The position numbers and the translations under genes are program-made. Below the pieces are notes generated by a model, which made no database searches, was not told where the DNA came from, and worked only from the letters and a program-made list of their open reading frames with translations. DNA of 53,295 bases from Candidatus Obscuribacterales bacterium (lineage in GTDB: Bacteria; Cyanobacteriota; Vampirovibrionia; Obscuribacterales; Obscuribacteraceae), in assembly GCA_019746975.1 (NCBI GenBank), contig JAIERK010000141.1, forward strand, positions 1 to 53,295, read 5' to 3'. This document shows positions 8,002-16,510 of the stretch, piece after piece; the stretch's first letter is position 1; each line of letters begins with the position of its first letter.

Positions 8002-9317
8002 CAGCTGGTCCAATCGATCGCTGGATTGCCAACAATTCAGTGAACACGCAACAATTTCTCAGCAAACTACCACTAAACTCGCTGATGCTCAGATACAGGT
8101 TCGGCATGAATAAACAACGCAAAATACTTTCGCTCACGTTCGTTATGATTACTTTGTCATACTCTTGTTTGGCGTCAATTATGCCTGCTAGAGCCGAAAC
8201 TGATACCAAGACAAAGGTAATCGGATGCGGTGCATTACTCAGTCAACAGATTGGCGAGTTTGATAGTCGCAAAAACATTTTTGTCCCTGACAGCGCTCAG
8301 CCCACCTGGTCGAGCGGAAAGACTGAATCGATCGATTTGATCGGATCGGCGTTCCAATGGGACTGCTTGCACAGCACTGGATCTCGCTACTTGCAGGCAG
8401 TGACAAAAGTGTCCGATGCGACCTATTTTGCTGTACACAATGGCGACTTATACGAGGTGCATGCTCCTTCCTCAACAGCAACGCTTATTCGCAGAGAGAG
8501 ACATTTAGCCGACCTGGGCGCAAGCACAGTTGCTGTTGATACTCGGAGGAATCTACTGGCCGTTACATTCGACAGGAGTTTAATATACCGCGACCTGAAT
8601 ACAAGTAAATGGTTGCCGTCACCTGGTGCAAAGATCGTCGAACACGGCGAGATTCCAGTATCGATGGTCTATCGTCCTTCTGAGGATTGCTTCTACTTGC
8701 TATCCGCCTTTTATCCGAAAGTTCCATGCGGCTGGCCTAAGGCTGCCTGGCTCTCACTCTCGAAGATAGAGTCCGATGGCAAAGTGGTGACACTTGGCAG
8801 ACTACAGGGCAACTTTGATTTACCGGACAATGGGAGACCCCTGCAGTTGCTGGATTTGGATGGTCAGCTTGTAGTGATGGCAGAGACCAGTGGGTACTCG
8901 ATTGAGAAACCATCAAGCTCTCGACTGTACAGACTGGATGATAAGAAGAACCTCACAGTTGTCGGTACAACTGAAGTTGATAATGATCCGGGAAGGTGGA
9001 TTGAGAAGAGAAACTTTTTTGATGAGTACCTGCACCTATCTATCGTGCCGGAGCTCAAGAAGCATTCGGCGATGTTGCGAAACATCAGTGCCAGAGGGAC
9101 AGTTCATCTGAGACTAGCGAAGTCCGGCGCCATTGTTGAATGTACTTCGCCGGCAGAGCAAGGTAACTCTCCGAGCGAATTGAAGCAACTCGTAGATCAA
9201 GTTGTTGAGTTTCCAAAGTTGCCTGAATCGGCGCCTCCTGAACTGGACCTTGAACTCACGCTTGAATCAGATGGATACCACGCAATGCTCAAGGTGATTT
9301 TGGCACGAGATTAGCTA
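8002..9317 (+). repeat. Segmental duplication, copy B
   Basis: Partner of 3639-4947. The 100 bp before the gene are nearly identical in both copies and contain a short open frame starting GTGAACACG. In copy A that frame ends in TAG before the gene; in copy B it runs into the gene frame. Because this is conserved as DNA, it probably holds the promoter and leader. Confidence 0.85.
8106..9314 (+). CDS. Secreted protein of unknown function, paralogue B (beta-propeller-like)
   Basis: 402 residues from the ATG at 8106, chosen because it matches the start of paralogue A exactly (MNKQRKILSL); an in-frame GTG-led extension back to 8040 exists only in this copy. Sec signal peptide with cleavage near ARA-ET. 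It follows paralogue A over its whole length, with substitutions spread evenly and a small insertion near the C-terminus (TSPAEQGNSPSELK against TAEPSGSPSELK). Shared strand motifs (YRPSEDCFYLLSA, SSRLYRLDDKKNLTVVGTTE) suggest the same fold. No enzymatic signature is visible. Conserved signal peptide and intact frame argue for continued use at the cell surface or in the periplasm. Confidence 0.78.
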   Translation: MNKQRKILSLTFVMITLSYSCLASIMPARAETDTKTKVIGCGALLSQQIGEFDSRKNIFVPDSAQPTWSSGKTESIDLIGSAFQWDCLHSTGSRYLQAVTKVSDATYFAVHNGDLYEVHAPSSTATLIRRERHLADLGASTVAVDTRRNLLAVTFDRSLIYRDLNTSKWLPSPGAKIVEHGEIPVSMVYRPSEDCFYLLSAFYPKVPCGWPKAAWLSLSKIESDGKVVTLGRLQGNFDLPDNGRPLQLLDLDGQLVVMAETSGYSIEKPSSSRLYRLDDKKNLTVVGTTEVDNDPGRWIEKRNFFDEYLHLSIVPELKKHSAMLRNISARGTVHLRLAKSGAIVECTSPAEQGNSPSELKQLVDQVVEFPKLPESAPPELDLELTLESDGYHAMLKVILARD

Positions 9318-9322
9318 TTTAA

Positions 9323-9340
9323 TTTGGTTCAGGGACCAAA
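9323..9340 (+). terminator. Possible weak terminator hairpin after paralogue B
   Basis: TTTGGT and ACCAAA form a 6-bp stem around a 6-base loop just after the stop codon, with a moderately T-rich stretch (AATTTCTTCG) a few bases later. Short and AT-rich, so only a candidate. Confidence 0.35.
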
Positions 9341-9413
9341 ACAGAATTTCTTCGTCCTCATTGACAGAAGCAACGTCCAAATAAAAGCCGCTTGTAAGTG
9401 CGCCGATTCTTGA

Positions 9414-12400
9414 CTACTTACTGGTGATTGCCGAACGACAACCAGCCATGACCACCGTAAACGGCAGAATAATGATCATAACGACCAGCACGATAGCCTC
9501 TGTGAAGAATAGTCGGAAATCTTGGATTGCTAGTGCCTCGAGGTATGGAACTAACACACCGAGTGCAAAGAAACTTACGTATGCAAGACAATTATTGCGA
9601 GCGACTTTCTTTACCATAAAGTAGCAAAACAAGAACAAAACTATCGCCTGGACTACGTGCACAATGTAGTTTTGCCAGTACTGATCTGCAGAGTAATAAA
9701 TCAGGATAGAAACGCTTGCTGCAGCAAAAGCTCTCCAGAATGTCGGAGCATAGCGAGTGAACATCGCAGTAATTACTACGAGAAAGGCGCCGCATTGCAA
9801 AATCGTCTTCACTGTGTTTGAAAATATGAATAGTGCCGGACTGCCTGCGTTCGCTAGATTGCAAATGGCGGCAATGAAGTTATATGGTACTGAGCCGTTC
9901 ATAATAAAGAGTGGACAGCTCTGGCACGTATACATCAACTGGGGTGATACTACTGATAATACCAACTGGGTTAAAGTTACCAATAGTCGACAAAACGCAA
10001 TGGAAGCGAATGCGATTAAGATTGCATCAATCCAAACGTCAAATCGAAGCCTCGATGACGAGTTGCCGGTTCCTATCATACTGCCGAGGAAAGGACGGAA
10101 CGAAACAGCAGATATCCCGGAATTACGCAATGCGGTTAACGCAACAACACACAATATAAAAGAAGCGATTGATGCTTGCAATGTCCGGCTCATATCGTAG
10201 AGCACCTGCCCGAATACATAAACGTTAATGGGCGTCACCGTTCTGTAGCCGCTTAGAACAAGCGGTAATCCATTAACCTGATCGATTATCAAAAGTACCG
10301 CCCATACACAAGTCAAGGCGAGTGCGAATCGAATCTTTATCACGGTACCTTTGAGCACCGAATAGCACCACCAGATAAACAGAAGAAAAACCGCCAGGTT
10401 GAATACTGAATGAACGTGGTCCCAAAATGCCTTCCCGTTAACTCGCTTTTGTTGTTCAAATAACCAGGAATCCGGGAGATCCCACCATTGATGGTAGTTT
10501 CCAACCTGAGTACCAATCACATCCACCGTAATGCGACAGGCCGCGAGACTAACGTCGAGTGACGGGCAGACGAACTCGACTGTGTAGTCGGTAACATGTT
10601 TTCGTTTGTGCGCTGAAATGTGTTTGACCATACATTTCGGAAGGTCAGCTTGAACCGTTCTAAGATACTCCTCTGCGCGAGACTGTGCTTGCTCCTGCGA
10701 CAAGCTTGGGCCCTCTTCATTTTCACCGCGTGCTATTGCCAGTGTTACCTCCTTTCCCTTAGAATCAAGGTAAACAGTGTATTCTTCGGTTTGTCCAGGT
10801 TTAAAATACCTGATCTTCCAGAGAACCTCTCGCCGAGTGCGATGAAGGAGGCTCTTCACGAGAGATAGACTGCTCTTTTCGAAAAGGTATTGGGCATCGA
10901 AGAAGTTATCGAACGTCGAAGCTTGCGTCCAGCAACCAGAAGAATCTATCCCATGACGCGCAATAACCCCGCTTGCTGCCGTAAACGCTTCGTCACGTGT
11001 AATACCAAATTTGATATCACCATTAACGGTTTGAGGTTGAGGTAAGATTAAAATGGTGGTTAAAATCAATACAAAGAACGCTGTAAGAAGCACTCTTGCC
11101 TTGGTGGTCAGAATCGAAGTTTCGAATGCACCTGCAGACTCAGTTGTCGAAGTAGGTGCGGTTTTGAAATTTATGCATTCATTCATTAACACTTTACTAT
11201 CGGGCTGGTTCCGGAAATTGCTTTGAATGCGAGCGATTCCAACAATCATGAGAGCAAGAACAACAGCAGGAATTACAGATAATTTCAATTCCGGTAAGTC
11301 CGAACGAAGAAAAGGTTCGATTCGAAGAAAAGCATCAATCGTATAGTGCCAGACTACACAGGCAACGAGTCCATAGCGGCGCAAGATACACCCAAGCACC
11401 ATACCTTCTACGGTGAGCTCAATACCTCTGACATAAGCGGGTTCTTGAGCATAAGTGCTATGGGCAAATCCCCAAAACATCGCCTGAAAGAGATTCGCTA
11501 TCCAAAAATTCTTGAACAGCTTCCACCCCACACCCAATCCAACGACGCGACAAGCAAGCTCTTCATGAAAAGCCGCCCCGGTGCCAAAGGAAACGGCAGC
11601 AACGAACGGTACAACATCGCCCAACACTTTGCTGCTATCAACCGAAAGTGGACACCAAAAATGGAAGTATCGGCCCAAGCCGTAGTAAAGTACTATCCAC
11701 CCAAGCGAGACCCCAACCAATAGTTGACCGACAATTGTGCTTTGTAACACGCTGAAGTCGCTGAGACCAGCTCGTGTGAGGAGATTTTCCAAAGCCATCT
11801 TTTGAGGAAACATTTTGCGATAAACGATCTCGGCACCAGCAAACAGCGACATTCCAATAAGAGTTTGGCTGGCAAAACGCTGAAGTGCTGGTACGATAAG
11901 ACCAGAAACATAGTTATTGAATGAGATCGTTGTGTTGTATTGCGAGACAACTTCAGGCCAGTCGTTCCAATAATCGATCGCCGACAGACCCCCAAGGATA
12001 ACGCCTCCAGTGACTGCGATTCGCCAGCGAATGTTGCCGGATACGATGCCCCATACAGCAATGAGATAAGCTAGCGTACCAAATAACTTCGTGAAACTTC
12101 CGGCAAATAATGCCAGCAATTTATGATAACTTCGTTTCGATGCGAATTCTCTGATCCAACTCTCAGGCACGTGCAGGCGTTTTGAGTAGGCAGTAATCTT
12201 ATCGCCAGAGATGTACGCATAAATTCTCAAGTGCGCACCCATGTAGTTTGTCGTCGAATCTTCCCATGTGAATGAATGGTCGGTACGCATGTTTCGTGTA
12301 ATGGTGCGGTCTGCGATGAGAACCGAGTACCGCTTCCAATTGGGTTCTACACTTTCAATGAAGTTCCACGCAAGTCGACGCGCTTTCTCATGAGAAACGC

Positions 12401-12881
12401 TCTTGATCTCGACATCGTTCGCGATGCGATGCTCGAATCCAACAATCTTTCCTTCCGGTGAAAGCCAAGTATAGAATTCCTCCTGGTCAAATTCCTTGCA
12501 AAATCGTGACTTCCAATACCAGACCGGAACTTCTTGAAGCATGAGCTGATCAGCCATTTTAAGCCAGTAGACATGCTCTAAAAACGTTTTTCCATAGTAG
12601 TCATTTATAAAGATAGTGGATTCGATATGATTGTCTTTCACAAAACCCATGCCTGCAGCAATAGTCCGCGCCTGCATCTGGATTTCCACTCGTGATTTAT
12701 CAACTTTGAGTAAGCTGTACGGGAAAGCTTCGCCTTTGAACAAAACCCAAGCAGTTAAGCCCACGATCGATATGCAAACAAGCCACCAAAATTGATGGTC
12801 TAACAAACGATTTAAATCTGATTTGAGTTGACCGAAGAGCAACCTCCTCATCGAAGTCAGAATTGGATCTCTGCTAATCAT
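9414..12881 (-). CDS. Giant polytopic membrane protein with a CPBP intramembrane protease domain; two fused copies
   Basis: 1155 residues with many membrane helices. Residues about 380-560 form a CPBP (CAAX-processing/bacteriocin-immunity type) metalloprotease: motif 1 EELACR (440-445), motif 2 WGFAH (470-474) and motif 3 HYTID (512-516), a glutamate/histidine metal-site pattern within the bilayer. The protein is internally duplicated: helix, soluble domain, helices at about 30-335 recur at about 595-905 (compare VPESWIREF with LPDSWLFEQ, and IDYWNDWPEVVSQYNTT with IDQVNGLPLVLSGYRTV). The second copy's following helices have no EExxxR, so only the first is likely catalytic. The soluble domains are probably extracytoplasmic. 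Start at 12881 is weakly supported; an ATG at residue 11 is possible. Substrate unknown. Confidence 0.8.
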   Translation of the reverse strand: MISRDPILTSMRRLLFGQLKSDLNRLLDHQFWWLVCISIVGLTAWVLFKGEAFPYSLLKVDKSRVEIQMQARTIAAGMGFVKDNHIESTIFINDYYGKTFLEHVYWLKMADQLMLQEVPVWYWKSRFCKEFDQEEFYTWLSPEGKIVGFEHRIANDVEIKSVSHEKARRLAWNFIESVEPNWKRYSVLIADRTITRNMRTDHSFTWEDSTTNYMGAHLRIYAYISGDKITAYSKRLHVPESWIREFASKRSYHKLLALFAGSFTKLFGTLAYLIAVWGIVSGNIRWRIAVTGGVILGGLSAIDYWNDWPEVVSQYNTTISFNNYVSGLIVPALQRFASQTLIGMSLFAGAEIVYRKMFPQKMALENLLTRAGLSDFSVLQSTIVGQLLVGVSLGWIVLYYGLGRYFHFWCPLSVDSSKVLGDVVPFVAAVSFGTGAAFHEELACRVVGLGVGWKLFKNFWIANLFQAMFWGFAHSTYAQEPAYVRGIELTVEGMVLGCILRRYGLVACVVWHYTIDAFLRIEPFLRSDLPELKLSVIPAVVLALMIVGIARIQSNFRNQPDSKVLMNECINFKTAPTSTTESAGAFETSILTTKARVLLTAFFVLILTTILILPQPQTVNGDIKFGITRDEAFTAASGVIARHGIDSSGCWTQASTFDNFFDAQYLFEKSSLSLVKSLLHRTRREVLWKIRYFKPGQTEEYTVYLDSKGKEVTLAIARGENEEGPSLSQEQAQSRAEEYLRTVQADLPKCMVKHISAHKRKHVTDYTVEFVCPSLDVSLAACRITVDVIGTQVGNYHQWWDLPDSWLFEQQKRVNGKAFWDHVHSVFNLAVFLLFIWWCYSVLKGTVIKIRFALALTCVWAVLLIIDQVNGLPLVLSGYRTVTPINVYVFGQVLYDMSRTLQASIASFILCVVALTALRNSGISAVSFRPFLGSMIGTGNSSSRLRFDVWIDAILIAFASIAFCRLLVTLTQLVLSVVSPQLMYTCQSCPLFIMNGSVPYNFIAAICNLANAGSPALFIFSNTVKTILQCGAFLVVITAMFTRYAPTFWRAFAAASVSILIYYSADQYWQNYIVHVVQAIVLFLFCYFMVKKVARNNCLAYVSFFALGVLVPYLEALAIQDFRLFFTEAIVLVVMIIILPFTVVMAGCRSAITSK

Positions 12882-13017
12882 ACAATGCCTGGATGAAGTC
12901 TCGCGTTTTCTTCGACCGTCTCAAACGCGATCGGGCGACTGATCTGCAAGATAGTTATTCAGTGGACAGAAATCCCAACAAGAGCGTATATAGTTATTCG
13001 TACTCCGACCCAGAGAG

Positions 13018-14085
13018 ATGCTCATGACTTTTGCGAATGTTCGCCAACTTCGTACGTATGCCGTGAACAATTCGCTGTTCCGGCCCAGGACTTTGAAGGC
13101 TGCGATCAAGCATCTTGGTTTTGTCCAGGCTGATCCGATTCGATCTCCTGCACGAGCGCAAGATCTCATACTTCGGCATCGCGTGAAGGACTATCGCGCA
13201 GGCGATCTGGAGAGGCAGTACTCGAAGCTGGATGTCGAGGAAGATCTTTTGTACGCATATGGTTTTCTTTCGCGTGAAAATTGGCGGTTGTTGCATCCGA
13301 GACAAAACGCGCGTCTATCCAAATCTGAAAAACTTGTTTTGCACCTCGCCTCGGAACAAGGTGAAATCCATCCTCGCGATTTGCGTCCTCATCTGGGCGA
13401 TGAACGAGCACTGAACGCCTGGGGCGGATATTCCAAAGTCTCCACTAGAATACTGGAAGACCTTCACTACCGAGGATTGCTTAGAATCGTTCGCCGTGAA
13501 GATGGAATCAAACTCTACGGTCCGGTAGAGAAAGTCGAGCAAGCGCTTGACCCAACGGTTCGATTGAAAAAGCTCGTGCTCCTGATCGCTTCAATTCTCT
13601 CCCCGCTGCCGGAATCCAGTCTGCGATCCGCAGTCAATCATCTTGCTCACGCGGCGCCGACTTTGCCAGGCAGACTCACAATTGTCAAACAACTAATTCA
13701 GGAGGGAGCACTCGAACAAGGCAAAATCGACGGTGTCAATTATGTCTGGACCGAGGCATTAAAGACGCTCGACGAGGCACCACCTGTAGTGCGCATAGTC
13801 GCCCCATTCGATCCATTAGTTTGGGATCGGAAAAGATTTGAGCACCTCTGGAACTGGGTATACCGTTTCGAAGCTTACACCCCTCCTCCCAAACGCCGTC
13901 TCGGATATTACGCAATGCCGCTACTCTGGAAGGACGACGTCATTGGCTGGGCAAACGTTTCTGCTAAGTCGGGGATCTTCGACATTGAAACGGGCTACGT
14001 TATCGGCAAACCGAAAGAGCGTGCATTCCGCGTGAGCCTGGATGATGAAGTCAGTCGGATGAAGTTCTTTCTCGGGTACAGTTGA
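13018..14085 (+). CDS. YcaQ/AlkX-type winged-helix DNA glycosylase homologue (HTH_42)
   Basis: 355 residues of the crosslink-repair glycosylase family (YcaQ/AlkX, AlkZ), which excises alkylated bases and unhooks interstrand crosslinks. The catalytic loop FVQADPIR places Gln37 and Asp39 in the Q-x-D form typical of YcaQ rather than the Q-x-Q of AlkZ. The C-terminal hallmark (APFDPLVWDRKRFEHLW, then PPPKRRLGYYAMPLLW) is intact, and several winged-helix units lie between. It is somewhat shorter than the E. coli protein (about 410). An in-frame ATG at 13024 has the better-spaced GAGAG upstream and may be the true start. A dead fragment of this gene lies at 5073-5232, 8 kb away on the same strand. 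Confidence 0.88.
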   Translation: MLMTFANVRQLRTYAVNNSLFRPRTLKAAIKHLGFVQADPIRSPARAQDLILRHRVKDYRAGDLERQYSKLDVEEDLLYAYGFLSRENWRLLHPRQNARLSKSEKLVLHLASEQGEIHPRDLRPHLGDERALNAWGGYSKVSTRILEDLHYRGLLRIVRREDGIKLYGPVEKVEQALDPTVRLKKLVLLIASILSPLPESSLRSAVNHLAHAAPTLPGRLTIVKQLIQEGALEQGKIDGVNYVWTEALKTLDEAPPVVRIVAPFDPLVWDRKRFEHLWNWVYRFEAYTPPPKRRLGYYAMPLLWKDDVIGWANVSAKSGIFDIETGYVIGKPKERAFRVSLDDEVSRMKFFLGYS

Positions 14086-14158
14086 ACAAACGCGTGGCTG
14101 GATACCGCCCTCATTCTAATTCTTGCTAGCTTCGGTGAATGTCGGCTATATGCCAAAT

Positions 14159-15631
14159 TCAACGGTTAAGCTTTGTCGAGGTCAAATCTTGAAGCGGAAT
14201 CGAAAACCAAAATGTGCTGCCATGCGCGCCATCAGAGGTGACACCAATCTCACCATGGTGCAAATCGACAAGCGACTTGCAGATAGCTAACCCAAGACCT
14301 TTTCCTGCATTGTCTAAAGCCTCGGTATTTACCTGGACGAACTTTTCGAAAATCAATTCATGATGCTCTGGCGATATTCCGGCGCCTTCATCTATCACTT
14401 GAAACTCAACGGTGTTGCTCGCAGACTGAAAGCACTTCAAAGTCACTGCGCCGCCCGGCGGAGAATACTTGATCGCGTTGCTCGTTAGGTTGACCAACAC
14501 TTGCCTAAGCCGCTCAGGATCAGCGTAGATATCAAAATCATTTTCCAAATCAACATGCAACTCTACCTCGTACTGCCGCGCCATAATCCGCACAGTCTCA
14601 ACTGAATCAGTTAGCAAATCGAGCACGGCAATCTCGCGACAATGCAATTCAATACTTCCACTAGCAAGCCGATCGGCATCGAGCAAGTCGTTAGTGAGCG
14701 TCAACAGTTTCGAAACATCAGATACGGCTTGCTCAGCCGTAGGCATGGCCGTCGCTGGCAATTCGCCGACGATACCAGAGGTCAACAACTCAAGGGCCGT
14801 CGACACGGAGGTCAGAGGACTACGCAAATCGTGACTCACCATGCTAATCAGCATCTGCCGCATAGACTCAGATTCTTCGAGTTCGGCGACAGTAGCATGG
14901 AGTACGGCATCAAGTTCAGAAATTTCGTCATTGCCACGAATGCGTTCATTCAGGGGCAACTTCTTCGGAACTCGTCGAGCGTTGTCTATGACTAAATCGA
15001 TTCTACTAGCGACTCCACGGAAAAACAATAATGCAACACCAAGCGCAATCAGGATGTTAACTGCGACGCCGGTCCAAAGCGTAATGAGCACCGCTTCGCG
15101 AGCACGCGCTTCCTGAGCGGCAAACTCTTTGGCTGCAGCCGTTTCCGTATTGACCACAGTGGTCAGTCTTGACATAATTTGGTCCATCAACTTGCGAAGA
15201 GGCCCAAGATTGTAGTCTATGAAAACGCGCTCAATGTCCTCTTTTCGGTGCAGTTTTTCAATTAGTTTTTTTGCAACATCTGTACCTTCAGCTACAGCTT
15301 TCTTGGCTTTACCAAGTCTTGCCATCTGCTCCGGCTCATTCTTGACCAAATCGCCCAGTTCGTTCAACTCCTGTTTTGCAAGCTGGACCGATGATAAAGC
15401 CTTCTCGCGATACGACTCAACACTCGAGAATTTGTAAATTGCCACGGATGTTCCGCATTCGACCAAATATCGTTGAACATTGCCGGCAGAGTGGACAATT
15501 CGCTTCGAAAGGGCTTCGCGCTTAACTGCAGCATCAGCGCGATTAACCAGATGCGCAAGAACGCCGAGGAATGCCAGTTCGACGAGCAGTGGCACAGTAA
15601 TTAGAATTAGCCCTTTGTGAGCGATTTTCAT
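14159..15631 (-). CDS. Membrane sensor histidine kinase (HAMP, HisKA, HATPase)
   Basis: 490 residues. Helix 1 (about 8-29), a mostly helical extracytoplasmic sensor (30-180), helix 2 (181-204) and a HAMP linker (205-255) lead to the phospho-acceptor His267 in MVSHDLRSPLTS. The ATP domain shows the N box (NLTSNAIKYS, Asn385), G1 (DEGAGI, 414-419), F box (FEKF) and G2 (GKGLGL, 443-448), so it should be active. It is divergent from the response regulator at 15709 with only 77 bp between them and probably phosphorylates it. The helical sensor resembles CHASE3 or four-helix-bundle types, but the signal cannot be read from the sequence. Confidence 0.93.
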   Translation of the reverse strand: MKIAHKGLILITVPLLVELAFLGVLAHLVNRADAAVKREALSKRIVHSAGNVQRYLVECGTSVAIYKFSSVESYREKALSSVQLAKQELNELGDLVKNEPEQMARLGKAKKAVAEGTDVAKKLIEKLHRKEDIERVFIDYNLGPLRKLMDQIMSRLTTVVNTETAAAKEFAAQEARAREAVLITLWTGVAVNILIALGVALLFFRGVASRIDLVIDNARRVPKKLPLNERIRGNDEISELDAVLHATVAELEESESMRQMLISMVSHDLRSPLTSVSTALELLTSGIVGELPATAMPTAEQAVSDVSKLLTLTNDLLDADRLASGSIELHCREIAVLDLLTDSVETVRIMARQYEVELHVDLENDFDIYADPERLRQVLVNLTSNAIKYSPPGGAVTLKCFQSASNTVEFQVIDEGAGISPEHHELIFEKFVQVNTEALDNAGKGLGLAICKSLVDLHHGEIGVTSDGAHGSTFWFSIPLQDLTSTKLNR

Positions 15632-15708
15632 TCGCAGCTCAAAAATGATATCTTATATCAAATGAATGTACCACCGAACCTTTTCGTACAAGCTTTCTCA
15701 GCCTCCCA
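15632..15708. promoter_or_regulatory. Divergent control region of the two-component genes
   Basis: The 77-bp spacer separates the kinase (minus) and regulator (plus) start codons, so both promoters must lie here or overlap the genes. It contains an inverted repeat TGATAT-CTT-ATATCA at 15646-15660, a reasonable candidate for autoregulatory binding by the OmpR-type regulator. This is inference only. Confidence 0.4.
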
Positions 15709-16383
15709 ATGAGCAAAATTCTAATAATTGACGACGACGAAAGTTTAACGGCCAACGTGAAGAAGTGGTTGGAACATGACCATTACATCGTAGAGACGGC
15801 TTCTACTGGACCGGATGGTTTGCACCTGATGTCAGTCTACCAATACGACGTCGTTGTGCTGGACGTCAATTTGCCCAAAATGAATGGTTTCGATGTTTGC
15901 CAAAAGTACAGACAGGGAGGCGGACAGGCTCCTGTAATCATGCTTACGGGTCGCTCCGAACTAGCCGATAAAGAAACAGGTTTTGGTGCTGGTATAGACG
16001 ACTACCTATCAAAACCCTTTCACATTAGAGAGTTGAGCATGAGAGTCAAGGCGTTGCTCAACCGGTCGCGCACGATCAAAAAGCAAGACATATTGGAAGC
16101 TGGAACACTGGTGTTGGATCGGCAAGCGCTCAGTGTCAAGCGTGCCGGACAGGAGATTAAACTTCAGCGGATGGAGTTCATGTTGCTGGAATTTTTCATG
16201 TTAAATCAGGGACACTGCTTTTCACCTGACGCTTTGTTGTCCAGAGTGTGGAGCGCCAATTCAGAGGCCACGCCTGAGTCTCTTAGAACCACTATTCGCA
16301 AACTTCGAAGCAAGATAGACACGGAAGACGGACCGTCGTTGATAGTTAATGTTCACGGCATCGGATACAAATTCGAACCGTAG
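15709..16383 (+). CDS. OmpR/PhoB-family response regulator
   Basis: 224 residues. The receiver domain (1-118) has the acidic pocket D8-D10, phospho-acceptor Asp52 (VVVLDVNLPKMNG), Thr80 and Lys102 (LSKPF), all in canonical positions. A winged-helix effector domain (about 128-222) ends in TTIRKLRSKI and VHGIGYKFEP, the typical recognition helix and wing. It should bind DNA as a phosphorylation-driven dimer. The divergent kinase at 14159-15631 is the obvious partner; the second kinase at 16511-17986 converges on it from the other side and may also feed it. Confidence 0.95.
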   Translation: MSKILIIDDDESLTANVKKWLEHDHYIVETASTGPDGLHLMSVYQYDVVVLDVNLPKMNGFDVCQKYRQGGGQAPVIMLTGRSELADKETGFGAGIDDYLSKPFHIRELSMRVKALLNRSRTIKKQDILEAGTLVLDRQALSVKRAGQEIKLQRMEFMLLEFFMLNQGHCFSPDALLSRVWSANSEATPESLRTTIRKLRSKIDTEDGPSLIVNVHGIGYKFEP

Positions 16384-16411
16384 AACAGTCCAAGATGCAA
16401 AATAGACTAGA

Positions 16412-16427
16412 ACTCGTGCTCACGAGT
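16412..16427 (+). terminator. Small hairpin between convergent regulator and kinase genes
   Basis: ACTCGTG and CACGAGT are perfect 7-base complements separated by CT, shortly after the regulator stop codon. No T run follows, so it may be a rho-independent-like pause or a chance palindrome. Confidence 0.3.
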
Positions 16428-16454
16428 CTGGTCAATCATGCCACCTTCGTCAAA

Positions 16455-16506
16455 CCAAGCGAACGTAACTTCAGTGCCGAGCCAAAGCGAACGTGACTTC
16501 TGTGCC
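16455..16506 (+). repeat. Two tandem 24-25-bp direct repeats between convergent genes
   Basis: CCAAGCGAACGTAACTTC... at 16455-16478 and CCAAAGCGAACGTGACTTC... at 16482-16506 differ at a few positions. They lie at the 3-prime end of the second kinase gene, whose stop is at 16511. They may be a local slippage product; no function is evident. Confidence 0.6.
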
Positions 16507-16510
16507 TGAT

